Source: Flavobacterium cellulosilyticum (lineage in GTDB: Bacteria > Bacteroidota > Bacteroidia > Flavobacteriales > Flavobacteriaceae). Taken from it: a stretch of 64,000 bases of DNA. Each line of letters opens with the position of its first letter. Within the stretch, counting starts at the first letter, position 1. Under the pieces are notes generated by a model. The model saw nothing but the letters and a program-made list of their open reading frames with translations, was not told the DNA's origin and ran no database searches. The stretch covers positions 372,001-436,000 of the forward strand of contig NZ_SMFK01000002.1 of NCBI RefSeq assembly GCF_004349355.1. The letters run 5' to 3'. This document shows, piece by piece, positions 54,418-62,601 of the stretch. A program made the position numbers and the translations under genes.

Positions 54418-55146
54418 TTTTTTTTCAAGTAGAAGTAATTTTGCATATCTAGAAAATACTCCATAAGCATCAATACTAGCAGCAGCAAGACCTGGAACGC
54501 CATCTAAAAAAACTCTTTTTACAAAATAGGTATGAAAGAAGCGGTAAAATGGTTTGAATAATAATAAAAACAGGGTAGCTTTTTTTCCTTTATCATACGC
54601 CATTTTTGATTGAAACCAAGCATATCTGTCTTTCTTATCAATAAAATGAAATAATCCTTTATAGGTCAAATGAATCATGTAGTTTTTCAAAACTCCAATT
54701 TTCCCATTGACGATCATTTTTTCGTGCACTTCATTTTCAAAAATGAAGTTGTTGTTTTTTACCAATCGGATTACTTTATCTGTATAATGGAATAAAAAAC
54801 GTCCCATGAAAAAGTGGGGAAACCATATTTTATATGCGGCAAATTTATCGGTTTGGATGCTTTTTAAAATTTCTATTCGAAGATCATCTGTGACTCTTTC
54901 ATCAGCATCAAGAAATAAGATCCAATCTCCAGTAACATAATCAATAGCGTAATTTCTTTGGCTTGAATAATTGGTAAACTCTCGAGTTATAACATTACAT
55001 CCTAAATCAATAGCGATTTGTCTGGTTGCATCAGTACTTAAGGAATCTAAAACGATAATTTCATCCGCAAACGCCACTGATTTAATGGCGTCTGCGATAT
55101 AAAATTCTTCATTATAAGTTAAAATTATGACTGATAATTTATTCAC
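54409..55146 (-). CDS. Glycosyltransferase family 2, LPS core type (WaaE/KdtX-like)
   Basis: 245 residues: LSVIILTYNEEFYIADAIKS, ADEIIVLDSLSTDATRQIA, SQRNYAIDYVTGDWILFLDA with DERVTDD, then WFPHFFMGRFLFHYTDKVIR and KPFYRFFHTYFVKRVFLDG, and a terminal AKLLLLEKK. This is the pattern of WaaE/KdtX beta-glucosyl/heptose-modifying enzymes of the LPS inner core. 25 bp after the dapD stop on the same strand; may be co-transcribed with dapD. Confidence 0.92.
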   Translation of the reverse strand: MNKLSVIILTYNEEFYIADAIKSVAFADEIIVLDSLSTDATRQIAIDLGCNVITREFTNYSSQRNYAIDYVTGDWILFLDADERVTDDLRIEILKSIQTDKFAAYKIWFPHFFMGRFLFHYTDKVIRLVKNNNFIFENEVHEKMIVNGKIGVLKNYMIHLTYKGLFHFIDKKDRYAWFQSKMAYDKGKKATLFLLLFKPFYRFFHTYFVKRVFLDGVPGLAAASIDAYGVFSRYAKLLLLEKKLK

Positions 55147-55171
55147 TTTTAGAATATAAATTAGTTAAAAA

Positions 55172-55987
55172 TTAAATAGCAACATCATATTCACGCAATG
55201 CATTATTCAATGAAGTTTTCAAATCTGTTGAAGGTTTACGAGTTCCTATAATTAAGGCACAAGGAACTTGAAAGTCACCAGCAGCAAACTTTTTAGTATA
55301 ACTTCCAGGAATTACTACGGAACGAGCAGGAACATATCCTTTTCTTTCTACAGGGGTATCACCCGTAACATCGATGATTTTTGTAGAAGCAGTTAAGCAT
55401 ACATTGGCTCCAAGAACAGCTTCTTTACCAACGTGAACACCTTCAACAATAATACAACGAGAACCAATAAACGCTCCGTCTTCGATAATTACTGGTGCGG
55501 CTTGCAATGGTTCTAGAACACCACCAATTCCAACACCACCAGAAAGGTGAACGTCTTTACCAATTTGTGCGCAACTACCTACTGTAGCCCATGTATCTAC
55601 CATTGTACCTGAATCTACATAAGCACCAATGTTGACATAACTTGGCATCATGATTACTCCACTGGCCAAAAAAGCGCCGTAACGAGCAGAAGCTCCTGGA
55701 ACTACACGAACTCCTTTTTCAGCATAGTCTCTTTTTAGTAACATTTTATCGTTGTATTCGAAAATTCCAGCTTCTAAAGTTTCCATTTTTTGAATAGGGA
55801 AGTACATTACTACTGCTTTTTTTACCCATTCGTTTACTTGCCATCCTTCACCAATAGGTTCCGCAACACGAAGTTTTCCTGAATCTAAAAGTTCGATAAC
55901 TTCTCTAATAGCATTGATAGTTGTTTCTTCTTGTAACAAAGCTCTGTTTTCCCAAGCTTGTTCTATTATAGATTGTAATTTGCTCAT
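55172..55987 (-). CDS. dapD: 2,3,4,5-tetrahydropyridine-2,6-dicarboxylate N-succinyltransferase
   Basis: From ATG 55987 (MSKLQSIIEQAWENRALLQE) the protein is 271 residues, the normal DapD length; an upstream in-frame Met has no support. An N-terminal helical domain precedes the left-handed beta-helix (PGASARYGAFLASGVIMMPS, YVNIGAYVDSGTMVDTWATV, IGKDVHLSGGVGIGGVLEPL, EDGAFIGSRCIIVEGVHVG). It succinylates tetrahydrodipicolinate in the succinylase route to meso-diaminopimelate and lysine. Predicted promoter at 56006-56033. Confidence 0.97.
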   Translation of the reverse strand: MSKLQSIIEQAWENRALLQEETTINAIREVIELLDSGKLRVAEPIGEGWQVNEWVKKAVVMYFPIQKMETLEAGIFEYNDKMLLKRDYAEKGVRVVPGASARYGAFLASGVIMMPSYVNIGAYVDSGTMVDTWATVGSCAQIGKDVHLSGGVGIGGVLEPLQAAPVIIEDGAFIGSRCIIVEGVHVGKEAVLGANVCLTASTKIIDVTGDTPVERKGYVPARSVVIPGSYTKKFAAGDFQVPCALIIGTRKPSTDLKTSLNNALREYDVAI

Positions 55988-56005
55988 TTTAGTATAAATT
56001 TTTGA

Positions 56006-56033
56006 CAAATATACCATTTTTAACCTAAATCAA
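56006..56033 (-). promoter_or_regulatory. Predicted promoter of dapD
   Basis: On the minus strand TTG (56031-56033), a 17-bp spacer and TATATTTG (56006-56013) match the Bacteroidota consensus; the dapD ATG follows 19 bp later. Confidence 0.65.
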
Positions 56034-56086
56034 AAAAGAGAAATGTGTTGAAAATGTTATATATTTGTATTTCAAATGGATTCATT

Positions 56087-56320
56087 ATGGAAACTATCAG
56101 ATTAGAGTTTCAGCCCCAAATTAAAGCCAAAATTTTAGAATTATTAAGTTCGTTCTCATCGGATGAATTGAAAATAGTCACTGAAATAACCACTTTTGAA
56201 GAAGAAAAACGTATGATTCAGTCCAGATTAGATAAAATTAATGATGGTACTGCTGTTTATTCTACTTTTGAGGAATTGGACGTTTTATTAGACGAAACTA
56301 TTTCAAAATATGAAGATTAA
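56087..56320 (+). CDS. Probable antitoxin of a RelE/ParE pair (77 aa)
   Basis: The likely start is METIRLEFQPQIKAKILELL at 56087; a longer upstream Met (56045) adds a poorly coding leader. Helical, acidic protein: SDELKIVTEITTFEEEKRMI, QSRLDKINDGTAVYSTFEEL and DVLLDETISKYED. The C-terminal FEELDVLLDE pattern is common in ParD/RelB-type antitoxins. Its stop overlaps the next start by 11 bp, as in type II toxin-antitoxin operons. TATATTTG at 56060-56067 may be its -7 element. Confidence 0.8.
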   Translation: METIRLEFQPQIKAKILELLSSFSSDELKIVTEITTFEEEKRMIQSRLDKINDGTAVYSTFEELDVLLDETISKYED

Positions 56321-56591
56321 ATTAACTGTTGAATTTAATTATGATTTGAAAGATATAGTTGATTTTATTTCCAAAGACAAACCTCTTGCTGCACGGAAAT
56401 TCAAAATCGAATTAATAAAAAAGATTCAAAAAGATTTAAAGCAACCCTTTCTTTTCAAGAATTCGATTTATATTGATGATGAGAATGTACGAGATTATGT
56501 TTTTAAAGGCTATACAGTTGTTTTTAAAGTTGATATTGAGCTTGAAACTGTTTCAATAGTGGCTATTTTGAAACATAGAAATTCATTTTAA
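56310..56591 (+). CDS. RelE/ParE-family toxin (intact)
   Basis: 93 residues: MKIKLTVEFNYDLKDIVDFI, KDKPLAARKFKIELIKKIQK, FKNSIYIDDENVRDYVFKGY, TVVFKVDIELETVSIVAIL, and the terminal KHRNSF. This is the RelE/ParE fold order (two N-terminal helices, then a four-strand sheet ending in the VAILKHR strand). In contrast to the toxin at 44139-44448 the frame is intact. It is 1 bp from ruvX, so read-through into that housekeeping gene is possible. Confidence 0.88.
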   Translation: MKIKLTVEFNYDLKDIVDFISKDKPLAARKFKIELIKKIQKDLKQPFLFKNSIYIDDENVRDYVFKGYTVVFKVDIELETVSIVAILKHRNSF

Positions 56592-56592
56592 T

Positions 56593-57009
56593 ATGCCAAG
56601 AATACTCTCCATAGATTACGGACAAAAACGAACAGGAATTGCTGTTACCGATGAAATGCAAATTATTGCATCTGGTTTAACAACGATTCCATCAACCACA
56701 GCAATAGATTTTTTAAAAGACTATTTTTCTAAAGAAAAAGTTGAGGCCGTCCTTATTGGTGAACCCAAACAAATGAACGGTCAGCCATCCGAAAGTGCTT
56801 CTATTATTAAAGGTTTTGTCACTCATTTCAGCAATCATTTTCCAGATATGAAAGTGATTCGAATGGATGAACGCTTTACTTCAAAAATGGCTTTCCAGAC
56901 CATGATTGATAGTGGTTTGAGTAAAAAACAACGTCAAAACAAAGCACTTATTGACGAAATATCGGCAACCATAATGTTGCAGGATTATTTGTCACAAAAA
57001 CGATTTTAA
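56593..57009 (+). CDS. ruvX: Putative pre-16S rRNA nuclease / Holliday junction resolvase-like RuvX (YqgF)
   Basis: 138 residues with the RNase H-like YqgF fold: RILSIDYGQKRTGIAVTDE (residues 3-21, first catalytic Asp in SIDYG), VEAVLIGEPKQMNGQPSE, VIRMDERFTSKMAFQTMI and IDEISATIMLQDYL (last Asp). The family processes the 5' end of 16S rRNA; Holliday junction cleavage was proposed earlier. Directly after the toxin gene (1 bp) and convergent with the FUSC gene (9 bp). Confidence 0.95.
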   Translation: MPRILSIDYGQKRTGIAVTDEMQIIASGLTTIPSTTAIDFLKDYFSKEKVEAVLIGEPKQMNGQPSESASIIKGFVTHFSNHFPDMKVIRMDERFTSKMAFQTMIDSGLSKKQRQNKALIDEISATIMLQDYLSQKRF

Positions 57010-57018
57010 ATACAGTAA

Positions 57019-59238
57019 TTATTTAGAAGTCATTAATACTTGTGATGATTTGATGATATTTTCAGATAAATTTATTAACCAGATTAATTGCTCTATTACC
57101 AATTGTGTTTCTTGCATTTTGAGTTTGTAATCTTCATTATTTATAACATTATCATGATTCATTTCTTTCTCGCGAATCTTTTTTAATTCGGCAAAGCTGT
57201 CGTTTAGATTAGTGTCAATTATGGTATCAATATCTAATGGAGACTCTTTGTTATTTAAAATTAAAATGGAATAGTCTAGGTTTTTTATAATTCTATCCAC
57301 TACAATATTGAAGGATTCAGAGGCTTGTGTGGTTTTATGAGATTGAGAATAAGTGCCTAACGATGCAACAGAGGAAAGTAAGGCATTATTGAGAGCTGTG
57401 AGTTTGTAGAGTTGTTGAATGTTGGTTTGTTTTGATTTAGGCTCTTGCAACATCCTTTGAAAGGAAGCCATTAAGTTTCCGATTTGAATAAAAGCCTGAT
57501 TTCTTGCGATGCGATACGGAGCATTTACTTCCTTTTTATTATTGTATAAAATGGTAATTTGTTTTAAATAATTGCTATTGGCTAGGATAGAATTTTCAAT
57601 ATTTTCATTAATTTTCAAAAATTCCCAAAAAGGCCATAAAAAGTAATTGGCTAAAATCGCCAATACAGCTCCAACCAAAGTGTCTAAAATCCTATATAGT
57701 ATAATGGAATCGTCGGTAGGGTTTAAAATAGCGAAAATAAAAACAACATGTAAAGTGATAAAAGTAGTTCCAATTTTATAATTTGAGGGGTTGAATGTTA
57801 AGCCAAAAACCAAAAATAAAATCGTTAGCCCCCCTAAAATAGGGATGCTTGGACCAGTTGATAAAATAGCAAAACCAATAGCGCCTCCTAAGATGGTTCC
57901 AATAAACCGATGAAAAGTTCTTTGTTTGGTTAGTCCATATCCAGGTCGCATAATAACTACAATTGTCAATAAAATCCAATAAACATTTTCGAATGGAAGT
58001 ATTTTTCCAATGAAAAGTCCAATTAATAATGTGAATGTAATTCTCATTGAATGTCGAAAAACTAAAGATGAAAAACTAAAATTTTCAACCAATGTATTGA
58101 GCGGATAATAGCTAGGTCTTATCAATTTTTCAATGTCTTTCTCCCTTCCTTTAAGGTCTTTTAATTTTGTTTTGGATTTAAAAGTCCGTTCAAGAGTTTT
58201 GATTTTTTCGACTTGTTTTTCGGCATAATGCAACATATTGGTGAGCATAAGCACCCCTTCAGCTGCTTCAGTTTTTCCTAATTTATTTTCGTAATCGGTG
58301 ATTGCATTTTCAAATTCCAATAAATTTTCAATTAAGTTATGTTTAGGTACATAGGCTTCTCTATCTCTAATTTTTTTGGATAAAGACTTTAGGTTTTTTG
58401 CTAAATTGTTGGCTAAATTTTGATAAGTAAGCAAAACATAAGGATGCTCATCAAATTTTAAATGTAATTTATTATGGTCGAATGATGTAGATACCGCCAG
58501 TTCCATTATTTCAACCAAGGAAATAAAAGATAAAAGCAATTTCCGATTTTGGTTGGATGAACCATAATCGGTTCTATTTCTTACTAGCATTTCTCGAATG
58601 TTTTCATGAATTGCATTAAGATCAACTTGAAGTAGTAATTGTTTTCGTGTTATTTCTTTTCGATCCGAATCGATTTTCCATAATGCGCCTCTTAATTTCA
58701 GGTATTTTGCAGTTAACTTAGTGCATTCTACGATTTGTAATTCAGTATATCGGTGTGGATTGATATAAAAAAAAAGTATGGAAATTAACGAATAAAACAA
58801 ACCTCCAATAAGGAAATATCCAGAGTGTTGCACCATTTCCCATCCAGTGTAAGTATGTGAAAAGGATATTGATATAGTTAATAAAGCTGAAAATGCAACC
58901 ATAGTCGCCCGTTGACCATATACGGCTAGCATTGATAAAATGAAAATTAAAATTGTGAAAACAGGATATAAAAGGAAAGGATAAGGATGTGTTAGATTGA
59001 TGATTAAATTGGAACCAAAAAGGATTAAAGCAGTTACAAGAAGTCCATTAATCTTATGTTTTAAATTACTTGGAATGTCACTAGGAAAAGTAAATAATGC
59101 ACCAAGTGCAATAGTAAGCCCAGCATTTAAATCGCCGAAATAGGAGCATGTAAATACGGGAATAGTTGCAGAAAGTACTGCTTTTAAAGCATTAGTAAAA
59201 TTGGTGCTATCTATAAACTCTTTAATTTTTGTAAACAT
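57019..59238 (-). CDS. FUSC/YccS-type inner-membrane protein
   Basis: From ATG 59238 (MFTKIKEFIDSTNFTNALKA) the protein is 739 residues; the longer frame to 59307 has no support. It has two sets of about five to six membrane helices: residues ~20-170 (FGDLNAGLTIALGALFTFPS, GQRATMVAFSALLTI) and ~385-530 (ENVYWILLTIVVIMRPGYGL, TFHRFIGTILGGAIGFAIL, FVLVFGLTFNPSNYKIG-like, GAVLAILANYFLWPFWEFL), each followed by a cytosolic helical part. FUSC proteins resemble aromatic acid or fusaric acid exporters (AaeB, YccS). Substrate unknown. Confidence 0.9.
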   Translation of the reverse strand: MFTKIKEFIDSTNFTNALKAVLSATIPVFTCSYFGDLNAGLTIALGALFTFPSDIPSNLKHKINGLLVTALILFGSNLIINLTHPYPFLLYPVFTILIFILSMLAVYGQRATMVAFSALLTISISFSHTYTGWEMVQHSGYFLIGGLFYSLISILFFYINPHRYTELQIVECTKLTAKYLKLRGALWKIDSDRKEITRKQLLLQVDLNAIHENIREMLVRNRTDYGSSNQNRKLLLSFISLVEIMELAVSTSFDHNKLHLKFDEHPYVLLTYQNLANNLAKNLKSLSKKIRDREAYVPKHNLIENLLEFENAITDYENKLGKTEAAEGVLMLTNMLHYAEKQVEKIKTLERTFKSKTKLKDLKGREKDIEKLIRPSYYPLNTLVENFSFSSLVFRHSMRITFTLLIGLFIGKILPFENVYWILLTIVVIMRPGYGLTKQRTFHRFIGTILGGAIGFAILSTGPSIPILGGLTILFLVFGLTFNPSNYKIGTTFITLHVVFIFAILNPTDDSIILYRILDTLVGAVLAILANYFLWPFWEFLKINENIENSILANSNYLKQITILYNNKKEVNAPYRIARNQAFIQIGNLMASFQRMLQEPKSKQTNIQQLYKLTALNNALLSSVASLGTYSQSHKTTQASESFNIVVDRIIKNLDYSILILNNKESPLDIDTIIDTNLNDSFAELKKIREKEMNHDNVINNEDYKLKMQETQLVIEQLIWLINLSENIIKSSQVLMTSK

Positions 59239-59337
59239 AGTATTTTGATTACATACAAAGGTAAGTAATGTGTCTATATTATTTAGAATTACTCGATTGG
59301 ATTTCAAAACTTATAGTTAATTGTCAACGGATAATTA

Positions 59338-59365
59338 TTGAATGTCTATTTTTTTACTATTTTTG
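59338..59365 (+). promoter_or_regulatory. Predicted promoter of def
   Basis: TTG at 59338-59340, 17-bp spacer, TATTTTTG at 59358-59365: a good match to the Bacteroidota consensus, about 65 bp before the def start codon. Confidence 0.65.
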
Positions 59366-59429
59366 CAAACTGAAAGAAAGTGATAGCTTTTTTTTTAATA
59401 AAAAGTAGATAATACTTAATACGATACTA

Positions 59430-60017
59430 ATGATTTTACCAATTGTAGGATATGGTGATCCGGTTTTAAGAAAAGTAGGAGAGGCACTAAGTCCTGAATA
59501 TCCTGGTTTAAAAGAAACCATAGCCAACATGTATGAAACAATGTACAATGCATGCGGAGTGGGGCTAGCAGCTCCACAAGTAGGAATGAGCATTCGTTTG
59601 TTTGTAATTGATACAACTCCTTTTGGTGAGGATGAAGAATTGCCAATTGAAGAACAAAAACAACTAAGTGGATTCAAACGTACTTTTATCAACGCCATAA
59701 TATTGAAAGAAGAAGGTGAATTATGGGGGTTTAACGAAGGTTGTTTGAGTATTCCAGAAGTGCGTGAGGATGTTTATAGACACGAAAAGATCACAGTTGA
59801 GTATTATGACGAAGATTTTAATGTAAAAACGGAGGTTTTTGATGGATTAATAGCCAGAGTTATTCAACATGAATACGATCATATAGAAGGAGTTTTATTT
59901 ACTGATTTGATATCTTCCTTAAAAAAGAAATTGATCAAGAAAAAACTGCAAAACATTATGGATGGTAAAACTAGACCGGATTATCGAATGAAATTTTGCA
60001 ATAAAAAAGGAAGGTAA
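59430..60017 (+). CDS. def: Peptide deformylase
   Basis: 195 residues with the three metal-site motifs: GVGLAAPQVG (motif I, about residue 42), EGCLSIPEV (motif II with the ligand Cys, about 108) and HEYDHIEG (motif III with both His and the catalytic Glu-equivalent, about 150). It removes the formyl group from nascent proteins at the ribosome. Followed at 66 bp by a DUF5606 gene, which commonly accompanies def in Flavobacteriia, so the pair may be an operon. Confidence 0.97.
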   Translation: MILPIVGYGDPVLRKVGEALSPEYPGLKETIANMYETMYNACGVGLAAPQVGMSIRLFVIDTTPFGEDEELPIEEQKQLSGFKRTFINAIILKEEGELWGFNEGCLSIPEVREDVYRHEKITVEYYDEDFNVKTEVFDGLIARVIQHEYDHIEGVLFTDLISSLKKKLIKKKLQNIMDGKTRPDYRMKFCNKKGR

Positions 60018-60022
60018 AACAA

Positions 60023-60050
60023 GTGATCAGTTTGCAGATGCAGTGTTCAG
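60023..60050. repeat. gtgatcag/ttcag low-complexity repeat (short copy)
   Basis: agtgatcagtttgcagatgc and the following agtgttcagt repeat the motif seen at 39618-39660 and 61641-61735, here directly after the def stop codon. Confidence 0.55.
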
Positions 60051-60083
60051 TAAAATAAAAAATAAAACTTATAAATTATAAAA

Positions 60084-60575
60084 ATGAATTTAGAAAAAAT
60101 ATTATCCATTTCAGGAAAACCAGGTTTATTTGCATTAAAGGTTCAAACTCGTACTGGTTTTTTAGCAGAATCTTTGTTGGATGGAAAAAAGATATCTGTT
60201 GGAATGAAAGTAAATGTAAGTCTGTTATCTGAAATTTCTATTTACACTCAATCTGCAGAAAAGCCATTGACAGAAGTTATGCGTGCAATTGCAATTAAGG
60301 AGGATAATGGGCCAGCAATTTCTCATAAAGAGGATAATGAAACGCTTATTGCTTATTTTACTGAAATTCTTCCTGATTATGATTCAGAAAGAGTGTATCC
60401 ATCTGATATTAAGAAAATATTTAATTGGTATAATTTGTTACAATCAAAAGGATTAGTTTCTAAAGAAGAGCCTGTAATCGAGAATGCCGAAGAAATAAAA
60501 GAAAGCGTAGTAGAAGAAGTTGTAGCTGAAAAAGCAAAAGCTCCAGCTAAAAAAGTTACAGCCAAAAAAGAGTAA
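60084..60575 (+). CDS. DUF5606 family protein
   Basis: 163 residues: MNLEKILSISGKPGLFALKV, RTGFLAESLLDGKKISVGMK, SLLSEISIYTQSAEKPLTEV and YPSDIKKIFNWYNLLQSKGL match DUF5606, a small Bacteroidota family of unknown function usually next to def or mazG, as here on both sides. The C-terminus is a Lys/Ala/Glu-rich tail (AEKAKAPAKKVTAKKE), possibly for nucleic-acid or ribosome contact. Soluble. Confidence 0.92.
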   Translation: MNLEKILSISGKPGLFALKVQTRTGFLAESLLDGKKISVGMKVNVSLLSEISIYTQSAEKPLTEVMRAIAIKEDNGPAISHKEDNETLIAYFTEILPDYDSERVYPSDIKKIFNWYNLLQSKGLVSKEEPVIENAEEIKESVVEEVVAEKAKAPAKKVTAKKE

Positions 60576-60648
60576 TTAGCTGCTAGTAATTAGCTGTTAG
60601 CAGATTACAGTGAGTTAATTACTAAAAACCAAGCACCAAAATATATTT

Positions 60649-60685
60649 TAATCCTGTCAAGATATTTTCCTGACAGGATTTCTTA
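60649..60685 (+). terminator. Terminator after the DUF5606 gene
   Basis: aatcctgtca / tgacaggatt with a 10-nt loop followed by tctta: a perfect 10-bp stem 75 bp after the DUF5606 stop, in the 176-bp gap before mazG. Confidence 0.75.
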
Positions 60686-60751
60686 TTTTTACCATAAATA
60701 GGGTTTAAAAAACAAAATTTATAAACCCCAATAACCTTTTAAACTTTTCTT

Positions 60752-61525
60752 ATGAATTCTAGAGAAACCCAACTTCAAGCTTTTGATCGATTGTTAACGA
60801 TAATGGATGATTTGCGTGAAAAATGCCCTTGGGACAAAAAGCAAACACTTCAAACTTTACGCCATTTAACCATTGAAGAGACGTATGAGTTGGGAGATGC
60901 TATTTTGGATAATGATTTAAATGAAGTCAAAAAAGAATTAGGTGATTTATTACTTCACATCGTTTTTTATGCCAAAATAGGAAGTGAAACTAATGATTTT
61001 GATATTGCTGATGTATGTAATGAAATTTGCGAAAAACTGATTCACCGTCATCCACATATTTACAGTGATGTTGTGGTAAAAGATGAGGAAGAAGTCAAAC
61101 AAAATTGGGAAAAGTTAAAACTAAAAGAAGGTAAAAAATCAGTTTTAGAGGGTGTTCCAAAAAGTTTACCTGCATTAGTTAAAGCCAGTAGAATTCAAGA
61201 CAAAGTGAAAGGGGTAGGATTTGACTGGGAGGAACCGCATCAGGTTTGGGATAAAGTACAAGAAGAATTGCAAGAATTGCAAGTCGAGGTCGAAGCAGGT
61301 AATCAAGACAAAATGGAATCCGAATTTGGCGATGTATTGTTTTCGATGATTAATTATGCTCGATTTTTGAATATCAATCCCGAAGATGCCTTGGAGCGAA
61401 CGAATAAAAAATTCATAAAACGATTTCAATATTTAGAAAGCAAAGCAGGGGAGTTAGGAAAGCCACTAATGGATATGACTTTGGCTGAAATGGATGTTTT
61501 TTGGAACGAAGCGAAAAAATTGTAA
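60752..61525 (+). CDS. mazG: Nucleoside triphosphate pyrophosphohydrolase MazG
   Basis: 257 residues with two MazG domains. Domain 1: LREKCPWDKKQTLQTLRHLT, EETYELGDAILDND (EExxE) and ELGDLLLHIVFYAK. Domain 2: VQEELQELQVEVEAGNQDKM and ESEFGDVLFSMINYARF. It hydrolyses NTPs to NMP and PPi, cleaning the pool or lowering (p)ppGpp signalling. The last codons (FWNEAKKL, stop) are copied twice more downstream in a 59-bp tandem repeat, which does not change the product. Confidence 0.96.
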   Translation: MNSRETQLQAFDRLLTIMDDLREKCPWDKKQTLQTLRHLTIEETYELGDAILDNDLNEVKKELGDLLLHIVFYAKIGSETNDFDIADVCNEICEKLIHRHPHIYSDVVVKDEEEVKQNWEKLKLKEGKKSVLEGVPKSLPALVKASRIQDKVKGVGFDWEEPHQVWDKVQEELQELQVEVEAGNQDKMESEFGDVLFSMINYARFLNINPEDALERTNKKFIKRFQYLESKAGELGKPLMDMTLAEMDVFWNEAKKL

Positions 61526-61645
61526 TTGAAAATCTATGATTTTCAAATAGTTTCAATTTTTGGAACGAAGCGAAAAAATTGTAATTGAAAATCTATGATT
61601 TTCAAATAGTTTCAATTTTTGGAACGAAGCGAAAAAATTATAGTG
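61503..61645. repeat. 59-bp tandem repeat, 2.4 copies, starting inside mazG
   Basis: ggaacgaagcgaaaaaatt begins at 61503, 61562 and 61621 with a constant 59-bp period; the first two units are almost identical and the third is cut off after about 20 bp. Each full unit carries the last five codons and stop of mazG plus a perfect hairpin ttgaaaatc-tat-gattttcaa. Confidence 0.92.
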
Positions 61646-61735
61646 TTCAGTATTCGGTGATCACTATTCAGTGATCAGTATTCACTGATCAGTATTCAGT
61701 GATGAGAATTCAGTTACGAGTACACAGTGATCAGT
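61641..61735. repeat. Imperfect gtgatcagtattca repeat array
   Basis: About seven imperfect copies of a ~13-bp motif built from gtgatcag and tattcag. It contains GATC-centred small palindromes (tgatca). It starts where the 59-bp mazG repeat ends and fills the convergent gap before the Crp/Fnr gene. Confidence 0.8.
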
Positions 61736-61813
61736 AACAATAAATAGCTTTTGTTTTCATGAGAAATGAAGAAATATAGCCTATTTCCAAATTTTCTGTT
61801 ACTAGTTTTGGGC

Positions 61814-62494
61814 TTAATCAGCTATTCGTTTTAGTTTGTTACTATCTATAATAGTGATTTTTTTACCGTGTAATTCTATTAAACCTAATTTATTAAAATC
61901 AGATAAAAGACGAATACAGCTTTCCGTTGCTGTACTCACCATTCCAGCAAGTTCTTCTCTAGAAAGTTGAATATGCAATGAACCGTCTTCGTTTTTGCCG
62001 AACGTTTCTTCAAGATAAATCAGTGTTTCTGCTAAACGTTCTTTTACAGTTTTTTGAGAAATTGAAACCATATGGTCGCTCGTTTCTTTTAAATCCCCAC
62101 AAACGGTTTTCATTAAATTCATCGAAAACTGATTGTTGGCGTCAAATAAACTTAAGACTTCGCTTTTAGGAATAAAACAAACCTCCATATCTTCTAGGGC
62201 GACCGCAGTTAAATTAGCAGGTTCGTCACTAATCAATGAACGTTGTCCAATTAATTCTCCAGCTTTAATTAGTTTTACAATTTGGTCTTTACCATTTGAA
62301 CTTAATTTTGACATTTTGCAAACACCAGAAGTTACACAATAAATGCCGTTTACACTTTCTCCTTCTTCAAAAAGAGGGGCTCCTTTTTTAATTATATGAG
62401 ATGTTTTACACGCAGCAAGTTTTACAAGCTCGTCTTTATTTAGAGCTTTTAAAGCACTAAATTGTCTCACTATACATTGTTCGCAATTACTCAT
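61814..62494 (-). CDS. Crp/Fnr family transcriptional regulator
   Basis: 226 residues. Cyclic-nucleotide-like beta-roll (about 15-130: KKGAPLFEEGESVNGIYCVT, KAGELIGQRSLISDEPANLT), dimer helix, and a winged HTH (about 170-220: LSREELAGMVSTATESCIRL, LSDFNKLGLIELHGKKITI). The N-terminus has Cys4, Cys7 and Cys29, and another Cys lies near residue 131; the spacing differs from E. coli FNR, so an oxygen-sensing cluster is possible but unproven. It is divergent from a CcoI-like ATPase gene, a typical Flavobacteriia arrangement for control of cbb3 oxidase genes. Confidence 0.92.
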   Translation of the reverse strand: MSNCEQCIVRQFSALKALNKDELVKLAACKTSHIIKKGAPLFEEGESVNGIYCVTSGVCKMSKLSSNGKDQIVKLIKAGELIGQRSLISDEPANLTAVALEDMEVCFIPKSEVLSLFDANNQFSMNLMKTVCGDLKETSDHMVSISQKTVKERLAETLIYLEETFGKNEDGSLHIQLSREELAGMVSTATESCIRLLSDFNKLGLIELHGKKITIIDSNKLKRIAD

Positions 62495-62521
62495 ATATGA
62501 AAAAATTAAATCTTGTTATTG

Positions 62522-62529
62522 CAAATCTA
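62522..62529 (-). promoter_or_regulatory. Possible -7 element of the Crp/Fnr gene
   Basis: TAGATTTG on the minus strand matches TAnnTTTG, 28 bp before the start codon; no clear -33 element, and the region upstream of it contains the palindrome at 62540-62551. Confidence 0.5.
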
Positions 62530-62539
62530 CAATTTTATA

Positions 62540-62551
62540 TGATTAATGTCA
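62540..62551 (+). promoter_or_regulatory. Crp/Fnr-like palindromic operator candidate
   Basis: tgat-taat-gtca is a half-match palindrome of the FNR/CRP type (TGA N6 TCA). It lies between the divergent regulator and ATPase genes, centred about 41 bp before the predicted start of the ATPase transcript. Confidence 0.5.
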
Positions 62552-62553
62552 GC

Positions 62554-62582
62554 TTTTTTAATTTACACTAGAAGTACTTTTG
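62554..62582 (+). promoter_or_regulatory. Predicted promoter of the CcoI-like ATPase gene
   Basis: TACTTTTG at 62575-62582 fits the -7 consensus, with a T-run at 62554-62556 as -33 (18-bp spacer); the start codon is at 62602. Confidence 0.55.
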
Positions 62583-62601
62583 TCTTTTAACGAATCTATT
62601 T

